Of a stretch of 38,641 bases of DNA, positions 22,201-30,032 are shown one piece after another. Under the pieces are notes generated by a model. The model saw only the letters and a list, made by a program, of their open reading frames with translations, was not told the DNA's origin and ran no database searches. The stretch is from the NCBI GenBank assembly GCA_000695325.1, contig AVPN01000111.1, forward strand, positions 1 through 38,641, read 5' to 3'. The DNA is from Pleurobrachia bachei (lineage: Eukaryota; Ctenophora; Tentaculata; Cydippida; Pleurobrachiidae). A program made the translations under genes and the position numbers. Position 1 is the first letter of the stretch, and every line of letters starts with the position of its first letter.

Positions 22201-24145
22201 TGCGGGTATATTATTTGTGAAGGTGGGTGAGTTTTTTACCCGGCGGTCAGGCTTATACTTTTGGCGATCCCCAGATCCGGATCCGTCGATTTTCTAAACA
22301 AAAAGGGAAGAACACTATATAAAGGGACCGATTTAATTGGACATGTCGTTGTCGTTAGTCCGTTATAGTTTTGTCGTACTCGTATCATGGCTTCGCATGG
22401 ATGTTCTGTTGTTGTCCGTTACCGTCTCTCTCTTTGTCGGTTGTGAGTTATCGTGTCGTTGTGTATGTGTCTTGAGTCGCTCGACAGTGACACTGTCTCC
22501 GTGATACTAGGCTGTCCAGTAAATAATTTCGTTGGGCTTTTCTGGGACAATGGTTTAAGATAGAGCAAAATGGACTTCACCACTGTTTTTAGCACTCGAT
22601 TTTGAATTGGAATACAATCCCTGATATCGGAATGTGGTTGGTCTCAGTTCCCAAGAGGCCTCTTTCTATACGCCACTCTCGTTGCTGCTGCACGGGGTTA
22701 CCAACATTTTCTAAACGCTGCCCTATGAAAACTGGTTCAGTCTTTTTAGCTCCTATGGTGCTTAATCGATAGCAAATTGTCTAAGGATGAGTTATGATTG
22801 CGATATTAGGCTCTAGGTGTTGACTGATAACCTGCTAGGACAGTTAATGTAACATGAAAAAGCGCAAAAGTGCAAAAAAAATTGGGCCTGTTTTACGGAT
22901 TTTTTGAAAACATCAAAAACTCACTTTTTAAGTCAACCAATCAAATAATTGGGTTCACTACGTCTTAGAACTGACCTAGAACTAACTTTCACTGTAGAAT
23001 TTTTGACTATAAGCCAATCCTGAAGAGACCCGGAAGTGAAAGTTTCTAATTTTGACCAAAGATTTTTGGAAGCCCATCTCTCAGTGAAAAAATTAAGATA
23101 GGATATTTTATTACATCTTAAACGAAAGATAATTGTCTAATGAACAAGCTTGATGCAACAAAACATCACTTCGATACCATTTTCTAGAAGTACAGCAGGT
23201 TTAGTACTAAAACTTGAAAATCGCAACTTTCCATATGCAGCAGCAACCAGAGTGGGGTATAGAAAGAGGTCTCGTGGGAACTGAGAACCACCACATTCCG
23301 ATATCAGGGATTGTATTCCGATTCAAAATCGAGTGCTAAAACCAGTGGTGAAGTCCATTTTGCTCTATCTTAAACCGTTGTCTCAGAAAAGCCCAACGAA
23401 ATTATTTACTGGACGGCCTAGTATGTGTCTTTGTTTATCTCGAATTGAACCTACCTTCAGTTTGTATCCAAAAGCATGCTGTAAGAGCCCCGTGAGGTCA
23501 GAGTTCTTAGTTTTGCTATCGGCAACTGCGACCTGACCACGCCCTGTAGGTGAGTCCCGATCTTGGAGCTTAGCACAGGTCTCCGCAGCTTCCGCATAAG
23601 TTTTGGGTTCAAGGTACAAAATATATCGGCAATCTGTAAAGTAATTCAGAAGTTAAGTTAAAGTTCTATCAAATGATTCTAGTATTCAGAGAGAATATCT
23701 TGTTTTGTTCGGGAAGAAGGGTCGAACAAGTCAAAGAGTATCACAGCGAGCGTGACGGTTACTGAGACTTACTTGCGATCGACTCTGACGATACCACGAA
23801 CTTGACACTGCCGTCTAATCCGTGTTGCCTGCAGGGATGATAGAACGAATAAAGCTACCGTTAAACTTACCCCCAGTCCACTTGGATATCTGCTACTAGT
23901 TTTTCAAGTAAAATATTTTTCCGTAAAACCTCAACTACCAACTCAACTACCAAAACTTCGAAAGACATTTTCTATACGACATTTTAGAACCCAGCGAACC
24001 AAAATACAACACGGTGTCCGTTCTACCGAGCCTTGTGTACCTTTCTTAATAATTTCCTCTAACTATATAATATTATTATGTACCTTTTTAGATCCTGGCT
24101 GAGCGCTCCTAGAAGGAGCACCCCTAACACCACCGAGAAATGCAT
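5..24145 (-). CDS. Giant secreted CTLD / YWTD-like propeller / thyroglobulin-1 protein, 55 exons, 3' end outside window
   Basis: A single minus-strand gene starts with ATG at 24145 and is still open at the left edge, where exon 55 ends in a GT donor at 4-3. The 55 exons total about 15.5 kb of coding sequence, or at least 5,160 residues. Each exon has AG and GT borders, and the carried-over codon phase matches at every junction except one homopolymer frameshift at 5127-5132. Domain order: signal peptide (about residues 1-16), four C-type lectin domains (about 41-193, 194-330, 380-517, 551-675), a short Cys segment, then from about residue 693 an array of degenerate YWTD-like blades, with thyroglobulin type-1 domains near 3035-3095 and 3357-3430. 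No transmembrane segment is visible, so the product is secreted or is anchored by the unseen C-terminus. The likely role, inferred from domains, is an extracellular sugar-binding matrix or surface protein. I do not recognise a named orthologue. LRP-type receptors and nidogen share modules but not this layout: I see no EGF or LDLa modules. Confidence 0.85.
1375..6209 (-). other. Giant gene exons 43-52: distal propeller array, with acidic insert and a frameshift
   Basis: Exons are 6002-6209, 5794-5896, 5524-5647, 5025-5358, 4410-4894, 4141-4308, 3611-4025, 3343-3478, 2992-3160 and 1375-2846. Motifs include MLYYVPQT, IVFYLDTDRAEIGRV, VFWVEGRG, KVYYLRERK, VYIGQTDRNVYLINP, LVWTERPNG, FLYYSDGQRIIREP, DLYYTTPN, VVYRMSPRTG and VYYVTGDQQIKSVDP. 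Exon 52 (1,472 bases) is the longest and carries an Asp and Glu-rich insert (2370-2460) in one loop, which could bind calcium or be disordered. Exon 46 needs one extra base removed in a run of six C (5127-5132, plus strand) for blades on both sides to be in one frame. This is either an assembly error or a real frameshift. Confidence 0.78.
5489..5528 (-). repeat. Tandemly copied splice donor after exon 45
   Basis: The donor of exon 45 (CTC|GTAAGTCAT on the minus strand, GT at 5523-5522) recurs exactly 28 bases into the intron (GT at 5495-5494). Using the second donor would add 28 bases and shift the frame, so the first is taken as the real one. The two copies share at least twelve bases. Confidence 0.7.
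6346..7315 (-). other. Giant gene exon 42: thyroglobulin type-1 domain 2 (6934-7143) and further blades
   Basis: This 970-base exon encodes blades (RILLRPSG), then a second type-1 domain: Cys in GVCGMIAEAS, HIPKCDREGNFMPRQC, CRCVEKDGRPILGT and a closing Cys in YREC. The spacing PKC-DREGNF-PRQC and GRPILGT match the family closely, with CRCV replacing CWCV. Blades follow: RYLVSATGDVLSRVP, TIYFTIGDEIFSE, TLYYTVPERGTIEALDP, LVWQEDGKM and LVWLPKTGVVFMDK. The exon ends in phase 0 at a GT donor (6345-6344). Confidence 0.83.
7415..8183 (-). other. Giant gene exons 40-41: propeller blades between the two thyroglobulin domains
   Basis: Exons are 7769-8183 and 7415-7612. Blade motifs are TVYMVGVTG, MIYLVGPDRRTIYRMP, LVFYVDPARRTLNMF, LIYTSGRALYSLP and YVIGTPVGVYTLAPG. 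This makes about 200 residues separating two type-1 domains, roughly the size of one propeller less a blade. The missing blade could be supplied by the beginning of exon 42. Exon 41 begins one residue before its YT core in phase 2, as several other exons of this gene do. Confidence 0.75.
8306..9130 (-). other. Giant gene exons 38-39: propeller blades and thyroglobulin type-1 domain 1
   Basis: Exons are 8615-9130 and 8306-8494. Exon 38 holds blades (TLYLADQSTIYKLSPG, ALVWMEGE, VFYTSEEG, VVYASEGVLYEWTP). Exon 39 is almost entirely one thyroglobulin type-1 domain: an opening Cys in PCSLAATLYGG, the hallmark TPRCDPGGRFKPRQC, then CECV where CWCV is usual, a G-E-I-I-Q-G turn and a closing Cys in KNCP. 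Type-1 domains are small disulfide modules found in nidogen, testican and thyroglobulin. Some of them inhibit cathepsins, but whether this one does is unknown. Confidence 0.82.
9346..13218 (-). other. Giant gene exons 27-37: middle of the propeller array
   Basis: Exons are 13113-13218, 12841-13029, 12556-12754, 12149-12458, 11787-11977, 11166-11703, 10847-11030, 10404-10715, 9935-10297, 9693-9824 and 9346-9510. Motifs include VYWSEPNK, LYWIEDDN, KLYYLSPD, VFWVDNTG, LYWRTG, LVYFTTPE, LYWTDAQEG, IIWAESEG, VFYSTPSR and MMYYTRGND. Exon 36 is unlike its neighbours: a Gly, Glu and Pro-rich low-complexity stretch (PEDKETLPDGDGYEGGG), so it is probably a loop or linker. The exon 35 donor at 9934-9933 has a perfect second copy 36 bases downstream. 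Use of that copy would bring in an in-frame TGA. Confidence 0.77.
9893..9959 (-). repeat. 36-base tandem repeat containing the exon 35 splice donor
   Basis: About 31 bases at 9893-9923 recur at 9929-9959, 36 bases apart. The unit includes the end of exon 35 and its GTAAGT donor. The exon-proximal donor (GT at 9934-9933) gives the phase the next exon needs. The downstream one (GT at 9898-9897) would insert twelve codons, of which the third is TGA. Confidence 0.8.
13335..18775 (-). other. Giant gene exons 13-26: first part of the YWTD-like propeller array
   Basis: Exons are 18558-18775, 18455-18514, 18185-18371, 17872-18034, 17640-17757, 16931-17441, 16570-16769, 16309-16444, 15937-16169, 15667-15853, 15197-15567, 14872-15060, 14141-14704 and 13335-14014. 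The donor of the 60-base exon 14 is weak and was chosen because it keeps phase. Blade-like motifs recur about every 40-45 residues: RVIWSYG, LYFTDKAN, FVYWTEGSG, SVYWTLENG, NIYWTEDGT, LYYTDTYEG, VYYTDNENT and IYWIDSSTN, often followed by a basic residue and L or P. This resembles LDL-receptor class B repeats, which form six-bladed beta-propellers. The repeats are degenerate, so propeller boundaries cannot be set by eye. Confidence 0.78.
18135..18187 (-). repeat. Repeat of the exon 15 splice-donor region
   Basis: The sequence at the end of exon 15 (minus-strand GGGTAGGAATT, GT at 18184-18183) is repeated 35 bases downstream (GT at 18149-18148), each copy followed by a similar TAGTAGCT stretch. 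The first copy gives the correct phase into exon 16. Confidence 0.6.
18776..19342 (-). other. Intron between exons 12 and 13 (567 bases)
   Basis: This is one of the two longest introns of the gene. Apart from the 19-base minisatellite at its 5' end, I see no coding exon, RNA gene or transposon ends. The sequence is AT-rich with several stop codons in all frames. Confidence 0.6.
19243..19340. repeat. 19-base minisatellite, about five units
   Basis: Units of the form GTTCGTCGTCATGGTGGCA repeat about five times, with single-base changes between units. It is preceded by a short run of TTTG/TCTG repeats (19205-19230). The array ends right at the splice donor of exon 12 (GT at 19342-19341 on the minus strand), so copy-number change would act next to the splice site. 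Confidence 0.8.
19343..20621 (-). other. Giant gene exons 9-12: C-type lectin domains 3 and 4, Cys hinge
   Basis: Exons are 20434-20621, 19775-20335, 19491-19629 and 19343-19394. CTLD3 has KYFAFAERVTWADAKSRC, FWIGLTD, NWGINQPDN, YWDDSDG and FLCECPGW. A Pro, Glu and Ala-rich spacer (about 30 residues) follows. CTLD4 has KRFIYYPVASSFWKAQSRC, TWLGVLDF, NWGLNQPDN and FDFVCES. Both keep QPD. Exon 12 encodes a short piece with two cysteines (ECMVGEEGCIPND) that separates the lectin head from the propeller array. Its splice donor abuts a 19-base minisatellite. Confidence 0.82.
20748..21679 (-). other. Giant gene exons 6-8: C-type lectin domain 2 and acidic helical linker
   Basis: Exons are 21383-21679, 21162-21253 and 20748-20916. 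The domain runs from HFIYSDTKVTWSEAINYC through NWAWIGASD, GTWRW, NNWEKSQPDN and GGWDDSFG to YVCMCEEN, so the WIGA core, QPD and WDD motifs are all present. Exon 8 then adds about 45 residues rich in Glu, Met and Ala (from EIEDEMQDMLENH to KKQAMANSASESS). This probably forms a helical or flexible spacer before CTLD3. The spacer ends in PPPEC just before the next domain. Confidence 0.82.
21787..24145 (-). other. Giant gene exons 1-5: signal peptide and C-type lectin domain 1
   Basis: Exons are 24084-24145, 23773-23828, 23455-23633, 22240-22293 and 21787-22015. Exon 1 encodes MHFSVVLGVLLLGALSQDLK, a textbook signal peptide with likely cleavage near LSQ, which is why this ATG was chosen. CTLD1 begins with the paired Cys of CRYILYLEP and AAETC. 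It continues through WVWLGQ and the motif GQPD, and ends in WDD and PFICTH. The QPD tripeptide is the galactose-type signature in C-type lectins; WDD stands where WND is usual. The domain is split by three introns, the largest of which carries a transposon relic. Confidence 0.85.
22507..23421. mobile_element. Non-autonomous DNA transposon (MITE / foldback) with 185-base TIRs, in an intron
   Basis: Bases 22507-22691 and 23237-23421 are inverted copies of each other over about 185 bases, with roughly ten mismatches. The outer ends read CTAGGC(T/C)GTCCAGTAAAT and are flanked on both sides by TA (22505-22506 and 23422-23423), a likely TA target duplication. Because CTAG is itself palindromic, a 4-base CTAG duplication is also possible. 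The roughly 545-base centre has no long ORF and no transposase. It lies inside the intron between exons 3 and 4 of the giant gene, and its right end is only 32 bases from the exon 3 donor. The superfamily is uncertain; a Tc1/mariner-type origin is plausible from the TA. Confidence 0.85.
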
Positions 24146-24442
24146 CACGGAAGCAATTACACCATTCGGCGGATCCGCGAATACAAAGTCTACAGTAAGA
24201 TAAGTTTATCAAAATCAGTGGAAATAGAGGAAGCTTATCAAAAACAAGAAGAGATGTGTCAGAAAGGCTATAGTCTAATGCAGTTGATAGGTCAAATTAA
24301 GAAAGGTGAAGAATATTTAGACCACATAATACTCTAAGAATGCAACTGTTGGCCAATTGAGCAATACAGCTGCAGCAGTACTGTGTTTGGTTGGGTTGGG
24401 CTAATGAAAAATTAGGGGAGCTGACCGATCTCACACATGTGA

Positions 24443-24499
<57 letters not shown>

Positions 24500-25773
24500 C
24501 TCAGCTGTGCGTGTGCTTCCTAGGGAAGGTACTGAACACGCAGAAGAAGGAGCAGCAAAAGCTGGAGGAAGGTTTAAATTGGGTTTTCCTGGCGAACGCA
24601 CCCATAGAAAATATATACTGCGTGCAGCAGCAGTAGCGGCTCCCCTGCACTAGTGTAGCTCAACAGCTCTATTAGATTTTCAAGCGAGAAAAAGGTGAGA
24701 GAGAGAGTTTTTGAAGGAGGACTATGTGTGCGGCACTTTGCGTGAGGAACAAAGGGTACAGTATAACACATGTCGCCCCTCCACTAATACAGTGCCCCGA
24801 AAGTAGTACACGGTGTCCCTGAAGGAGGTGAAATAGCTCCGCCCTCCCAGCTAAAACTAAAACAGACAAACAAATACAAATTGTTGAGACTATATTATTG
24901 TTAATTGTGTTGCAACACTAAAATTAACAATCATTGTGAGCGGTACACATCACAATTAAAACCACACCGTCACTGGTCTCACACGCACGCTCAAGTGTAA
25001 AACTAGTCGTTAGATAAACATTGCCCCTTGACATGACTAGGACCGGATGCAGAACACGAGAGCTGTAGCTGCGTGTCAATTTCCTCTCACTCTCTGTTTC
25101 GCCATACGTGTCGCGTGACACGCACCACTTGCTCCCGCCATGTGTCGGTTTCTTATATATCCCACTGACTATCCCGTCCCTCCCACTATTCACCCTCCCA
25201 CTCTCTCTCTCTCTCTCACTATCCTTTCCTTTCTCTTTCTCCTTCAGCCTATGTTATTTTCTCTATCTCACTCTCTCTCTGTCTCAGCCCTTTCTCTCCC
25301 AACATCCTTCTCCATCCTTCTCCGTCCTGTCCAACATGACCCCCTCACATGATTGTGCTGTACTTTGGTTGGAAAAACAAGGAAAAGCCGTATCTCTAAA
25401 GTCTGAAATGTTTACACAGCGGAACGAGCTCCTGCAGTTGTGCACATGCACACGCACACCGCACCATGCCTCATCATAGCGGAGATGAGGGGTAGCGGGG
25501 TCATATTAAACCTGAGTATAACAGAATATATATTATATATTTAAAACACTCTTAAATTAACAAAAACATAATTATTCCCTCACAAGCCACCTCTGTCACG
25601 CGTTGCAGTTTATATATTTGAGTGTCTGAGATTTTGGGAACCCACTCGAACAAACAAACTAAAGTATCATACAACCGAGTCCGATTTGTAGGATAAACAA
25701 TAATTAAATGAAGAAAGTCCTAATTAGTTAACCAAATGTACTGCCATTTCCCTTAATAATTGATCATGTGGTG
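24146..25773. other. Intergenic region between the giant gene and the glypican gene
   Basis: This is about 1.6 kb and should hold the promoter and 5' UTR of the giant gene, since both genes read leftward. It contains a (CT)n microsatellite, a second pyrimidine-rich stretch with CTCTC runs at about 25195-25290, and short GC-richer pieces. No conserved ORF, RNA gene or clear TATA position could be supported. Confidence 0.55.
24441..24500. repeat. (CT)n microsatellite
   Basis: A nearly pure CTCTCT run of about 60 bases has a few interruptions (TTT, TAT) and is followed by CCTCAG. On the plus strand this resembles a very strong polypyrimidine tract plus acceptor, but no exon could be matched to it. 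Confidence 0.9.
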
Positions 25774-25779
25774 TTTATT
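25774..25779 (-). promoter_or_regulatory. Poly(A) signal AATAAA of the glypican gene
   Basis: The minus strand reads AATAAA here, 75 bases beyond the glypican stop codon (25857-25855). That distance is normal for a short 3' UTR. Confidence 0.6.
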
Positions 25780-25824
25780 AGAGTTTAATGCTTCCAGAGC
25801 GGCGATATCATCAGACCCACGTGT

Positions 25825-25876
25825 CCCATTACACATGGTTCACTAAGTCCCATATTACACATGGTTCACTATAATA
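25825..25876. repeat. Short tandem duplication across the glypican stop codon
   Basis: The roughly 25-base stretch containing TTACACATGGTTCACT occurs twice in a row (from 25825 and from 25849). The inner copy encodes the last residues VNHV and the stop. The outer copy is 3' UTR with the same residues and stop in a shifted position. Confidence 0.75.
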
Positions 25877-28800
25877 GTTGGTGACAGGAGAAAGAGGAGG
25901 AGAGCGAAGGAGATCTGTGTTGTCATACATTTGTTCTGATCGGATGATGCTCCCCCAGTTGAGAAGTTACCCCGGGGTTCTTCAGTTGTGAAATCTCCTG
26001 GGTTTGGTCTCCTTGGCACCTCCGTCGATGATTCCTCCTCACCTGGGAAGTTAATATGAGTGGGTAATATGGGTTTAGGTTAGACAATCGTGTTATAGCA
26101 GTGGACTCGATAATCTGTGTTTGTCAGACAAACTTTGTCTGACAAATGACAAACGTATCTCACATGTCGAGCTGCACAGTGTATCAGTATTAATTTGGTT
26201 GACATGTGGTAACTGGTAAGCTAAATGTTTTACATACCTAGGCACAACTACTAAAGGCACTACACACGTGTGTGTCTAATTGGAAACGTACCAATTCGGT
26301 AGATAAATTTAGAATTAAAAGCCTCTATCCGCTGCTGGACGTCTCGTGCGGTGTGGTGAAGGTAACTACTATCTGATACTTCAGGGTTCCCCATCTGACT
26401 TAACTGTAATAGATGATAATTATACTTGTTAATTATTAATTAGAAACTAATATAATCATGGCAACAAGACTCACCTCTTTATTATATGTGAGAAAGATAA
26501 GATAAAATTTTACAACCAACCAACCAAACCAACTCATTTAGAAACTAATTAAATCATGATGACACTCACGGGGTCTGACTTTATAACCATGACAACACTC
26601 TTACCTCTGTAAAGCTAGTAGGATTGTGAAGATAGGGGGCAACATGGGATCCGTTAAAGCATGGTCCGACATCGTCTTCGCTGGAGAAATCCAGGCCGCT
26701 ACAAAAGTGATCCTGGAGATCATTAAACATGCCCCGGAACATGTCCTTGTATTTAGGGGTCGCCGGATCACCCATCTCCGACACCTGAAGTTTGTTTGTT
26801 TGTTACTTAACCATGGGGTACATGCAGAAAACCTCCACCACCTAAAGTTGGGGCACGGAGAGGGTAGAACAAGGCATCCAAAGTATGTACGTGTGTTGTT
26901 TGTTTGTACGTGTGTTTGACAGTTCAATTTGATAATGGTTATACGTTTATTTTACTCCACGAGCTGCGTGTATATATATATTTGATAAGAGAATATTAGC
27001 TGTTCGGGGTATCTTCTAATGTAAGGATAATTACAGTAGCGCTATAATTCTCTTACCCTGGAATATTTTCTGGGCGCTCGATCTTCCTCATAGCTGAGGG
27101 ATCGGTTCCTGTCCACATAACAGTTCATCTGAAGGTTCTTATAATCCAATATGAAGCTATCCTGGAGCTGTTTTCTCACGTTTTCATCCGTTAACTCTTT
27201 TTGTTTTAAGGAGAACTCGAAATCTAAGTGATCCATTATTTCTTGCCAGGTAAACCACGTAGGCTGAAAATATAAAATACAAGTTGGAAAATGCCCTTTA
27301 TATAAAATACAAGCTGCACATGTAGTAAAGCCGTGGAAGTGTCAGTGCACGTGTGTGCAGTACTAAAACATTGAGATCCAGGTACGTGTGCAGGTGTGAA
27401 AATACACGGTTTAGGAAACTGGCTATCAATATATCTGGAAACTGACATGAAACAGGCGGCATGAACTACAAAAATGCTGTTGCACAAAGTTGTGGTGTTA
27501 TTCCAAAACTTACCAGAAAATCTAGAAGGGGTTTCATACACCCGTTAACGACATTGACACACAGTGATCTGCAAGCTTTGAACTTGGCAGTCTCCATGTG
27601 ACACTGACTACACCCTATCGTCATGACTGAGGACCGGGCCACAGCGTCCACACACTTTGGCGATACTTTCTGGAACTGCAGAGGGATTGTATTAAGCTGC
27701 ATGCCTATGATTTGGGGATGGGATGAAGATAAATGAGAAGAGTTATGGGTACTGCATGCCTGGCTACTCTTATTGCTTCTCATATCAATAATTATTGAAC
27801 GGAGGTTAATACACATACTTGAAGTGAATCTAGGAGCTTTCCGGCGAGTGAAACGCCGTTTTCAAGAGCTAACAAGTCTGTCAAATAGACCTCGAGTTTC
27901 CTTTTAAACTTGTCAATATAGTTTTCTGCAGTCTGAAGACACCTATCTGAAGTAAGAGGTGCAGAGTTATGAAGATTGTTCTTTGTGTGGTGTAGATCGT
28001 GGATCATTGTATTGCAATATACTCGGAATGTAGGGAATTGCTGGGAAGCACAGTAATCCCCCAGTAAATTGCAACACGATCATAATGTCGATTGCTTGTT
28101 GAACACGGGGGTGGGTGGAGGGAGGCTGGTGGAGGGGAGATTATGTACCTGAAATTAGAGGCACTCTTGCGCCGTCAAATTTCTGCTGTTCCTTCTCCTC
28201 GAGGAGCAATCGTAGCTGCTCCCTCATTGTGTCCCTGTAGGTGCTTCTCAATCCCGCGTAACCTGTTTTCTGTAGTCGGGCCCTGACGAACTCCCCTGGT
28301 ACCGGAGAGAGAGGCTACATGAGTGTAACTTACATTATAATAGGTCTGTTAAAATTACACCATTACTAATACAACAAACTTAAAAAAACATATATTTTTT
28401 AAAGACATGTAAGCTTCCATGGTCAGTTAAATATTATCTACTAACAAATATTATATACTTTGTTAGCTTACCTATTTTGTCACCTAAAAGATCATGAAGC
28501 CGCTCGAGGTACAGCTCTTTTAGATTCTCAAGGGCGTACTTGTAGTCTTGTAACGTGTCCGTGAAAAGGTACCTGAATATGTTTTAGAATATATTAGCTG
28601 CATAATTAGAACTGCGGCATAATAAGTGCAAACTTAGATCAAAGGATATAAAATATTATTCAGAGCTAGTTAATTAGCAAGCTGTCAATTTAAAACGCAC
28701 GTTCTGAAGAGGGTGGAAGAGGTGAGTGCTAGGGCCATCTCTCGGTCAAATGAACAACACGTAGGGACAAACTTTGTCGTGTTGCTGTCTCGATAACAAA

Positions 28801-29260
28801 TACCACCGTTGTTATCTGCAAAGTTAAATTATAACATGTGCCAATTGTTAAACCGTTAATTTTGGGATGTTGAAACAGTTTTAATTAGATTTTATCAAAC
28901 ATCAATCAGTATAAAAAAGGTTAGATGCGACGAACAATGACTACTTGAAACATGGCCATGATGATGGTGATATACCTCTGAAGGTTTGGTACATTGGGGA
29001 TGATCGGAGGCTGTCTTTAACTCTATCAAAGACACTCTCTACACCCGAACAGTCCAGTCGTTTGCTCAACGGGGAACACCCTGCAGGTATAATATGATGA
29101 TGATCAGATATCGAGTTATGCAGAGATAACACAATACAATCAAATACATTAGCTAATATAAAGACTAAAAATGATTCATATATTATTTAACTTTGATCAT
29201 ATAATTTGCACTACATGTACCTACGGACAGAAGGATCAGGATGAAGAGAAATGGGCGCAT
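25855..29260 (-). CDS. Glypican, GPI-anchored heparan sulfate proteoglycan core protein
   Basis: Eleven exons join in phase into about 494 residues: 29221-29260, 28976-29080, 28701-28815, 28472-28572, 28149-28295, 27819-27946, 27514-27675, 27057-27263, 26605-26784, 26292-26403 and 25855-26042 (stop 25857-25855). Exon 1 encodes the signal peptide MRPFLFILILLSVG. Family marks: TCCSFDREMALAL (glypican CCS/ME motif), PKCVDAVARS then GCSQCHMETAKFKAC then LCVNVVNGC (the Cys-rich core), MNCYVDR, FCSGLDF, PCFNG and GNPEV. The C-terminus is a GPI signal: a small-residue site in STGGASSDQ, then the hydrophobic ISFALLLFLLSPTIIV and stop. Glypicans carry heparan sulfate at the cell surface and tune Wnt, Hedgehog and BMP ligands. 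Length is close to the usual 500-580. Oddity: the C-terminal stalk lacks the usual Ser-Gly cluster; the only SG sites seen are CSGVES and CSGLDFSSEDD. Confidence 0.93.
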
Positions 29261-30032
29261 GAGACAGCACCTCCTCTCATCTCTCCTCACCTCTACGACC
29301 AAGGCAACTGCAACACTATAACACAACACAACGACATCTATCAGGCATTATTTCTATTTTTAGCCCTCACGGCAGTATATATACACAAATCACTCTTTTT
29401 TTTAATTGAACGAAATTATTGACAAAATTGTGGCAAGGTGGTGTGTGTGGGACAGTTGGTACGCGGGTGCAATATATAGCTACACATGTGTTCGGAGCTA
29501 GGGGAGGAATATAAATGTATGAAGCTTCAGAGGACGCATGGGGGCACAGTCGAGAGGATTACCTTGTGCACAGCTACAAAGTAGATTAAGCAATTTCGCG
29601 AAACGGTGTACTGTATATACATTCACTCACTGCAGGAGGCGTGTTAATAGCGTGTGCACATGTTCATATATGGTAGAAGCTGAATGCTCCAACGGTGCAG
29701 TTCATGGGGCCAACATGTGTTAACTGCAAACAGAGAGAGAGAGAGAGAGGGCATGCGTACGACATTTTTGAGTTTTTTTGGCATCATAATATGGAAGAGA
29801 AACACAGTTGCAGTGGACTTGGAGTTCACAGTTGGAAAAATAAATGGTAGAGCTGATGTACAAGCGTATGTAGCGTATTATGTAATCAAGATGTTTAGTG
29901 TTTACCATGAACAATTATAAAACCAAGCGGAACTTCCGAATAATGCACACTATTTACAGAAAAAAGAAGAGAAAAACGTGAAAGGACAACAGAGGAGAGA
30001 CAGTATATAAAAAAAACTACACAGTTCGCATA
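28968..30032. repeat. Tandem duplication, 1,065-base unit, copy 1 (with glypican exons 1-2)
   Basis: Every base compared is the same as in the copy starting 1,065 bases further on, apart from one change (c at about 29046, g at 30111). The unit starts inside the intron next to glypican exon 2 and includes exon 2, exon 1 and about 770 bases of 5' flank. This copy is joined to the rest of the gene. Confidence 0.93.

Noticed and set aside
22507-23421. Possible long non-coding hairpin RNA gene
   Set aside because: The TA flanks and sharp inverted-repeat ends are better explained by a non-autonomous DNA transposon.
24140-24337. Plus-strand frame of 65 residues starting MHHGSNYTIRR, antisense to the signal-peptide exon
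   Set aside because: It overlaps exon 1 of the giant gene, has no recognisable domain or second exon, and its length is within chance for this AT-rich stretch.
24391-24636. CT-rich tract followed by CAG and an open frame (QLCVCFLGKVLNTQKK...), looking like an acceptor and exon on the plus strand
   Set aside because: No donor exon upstream or convincing continuation could be found. The tract is a simple microsatellite, and the frame through it is only Leu/Ser repeats.
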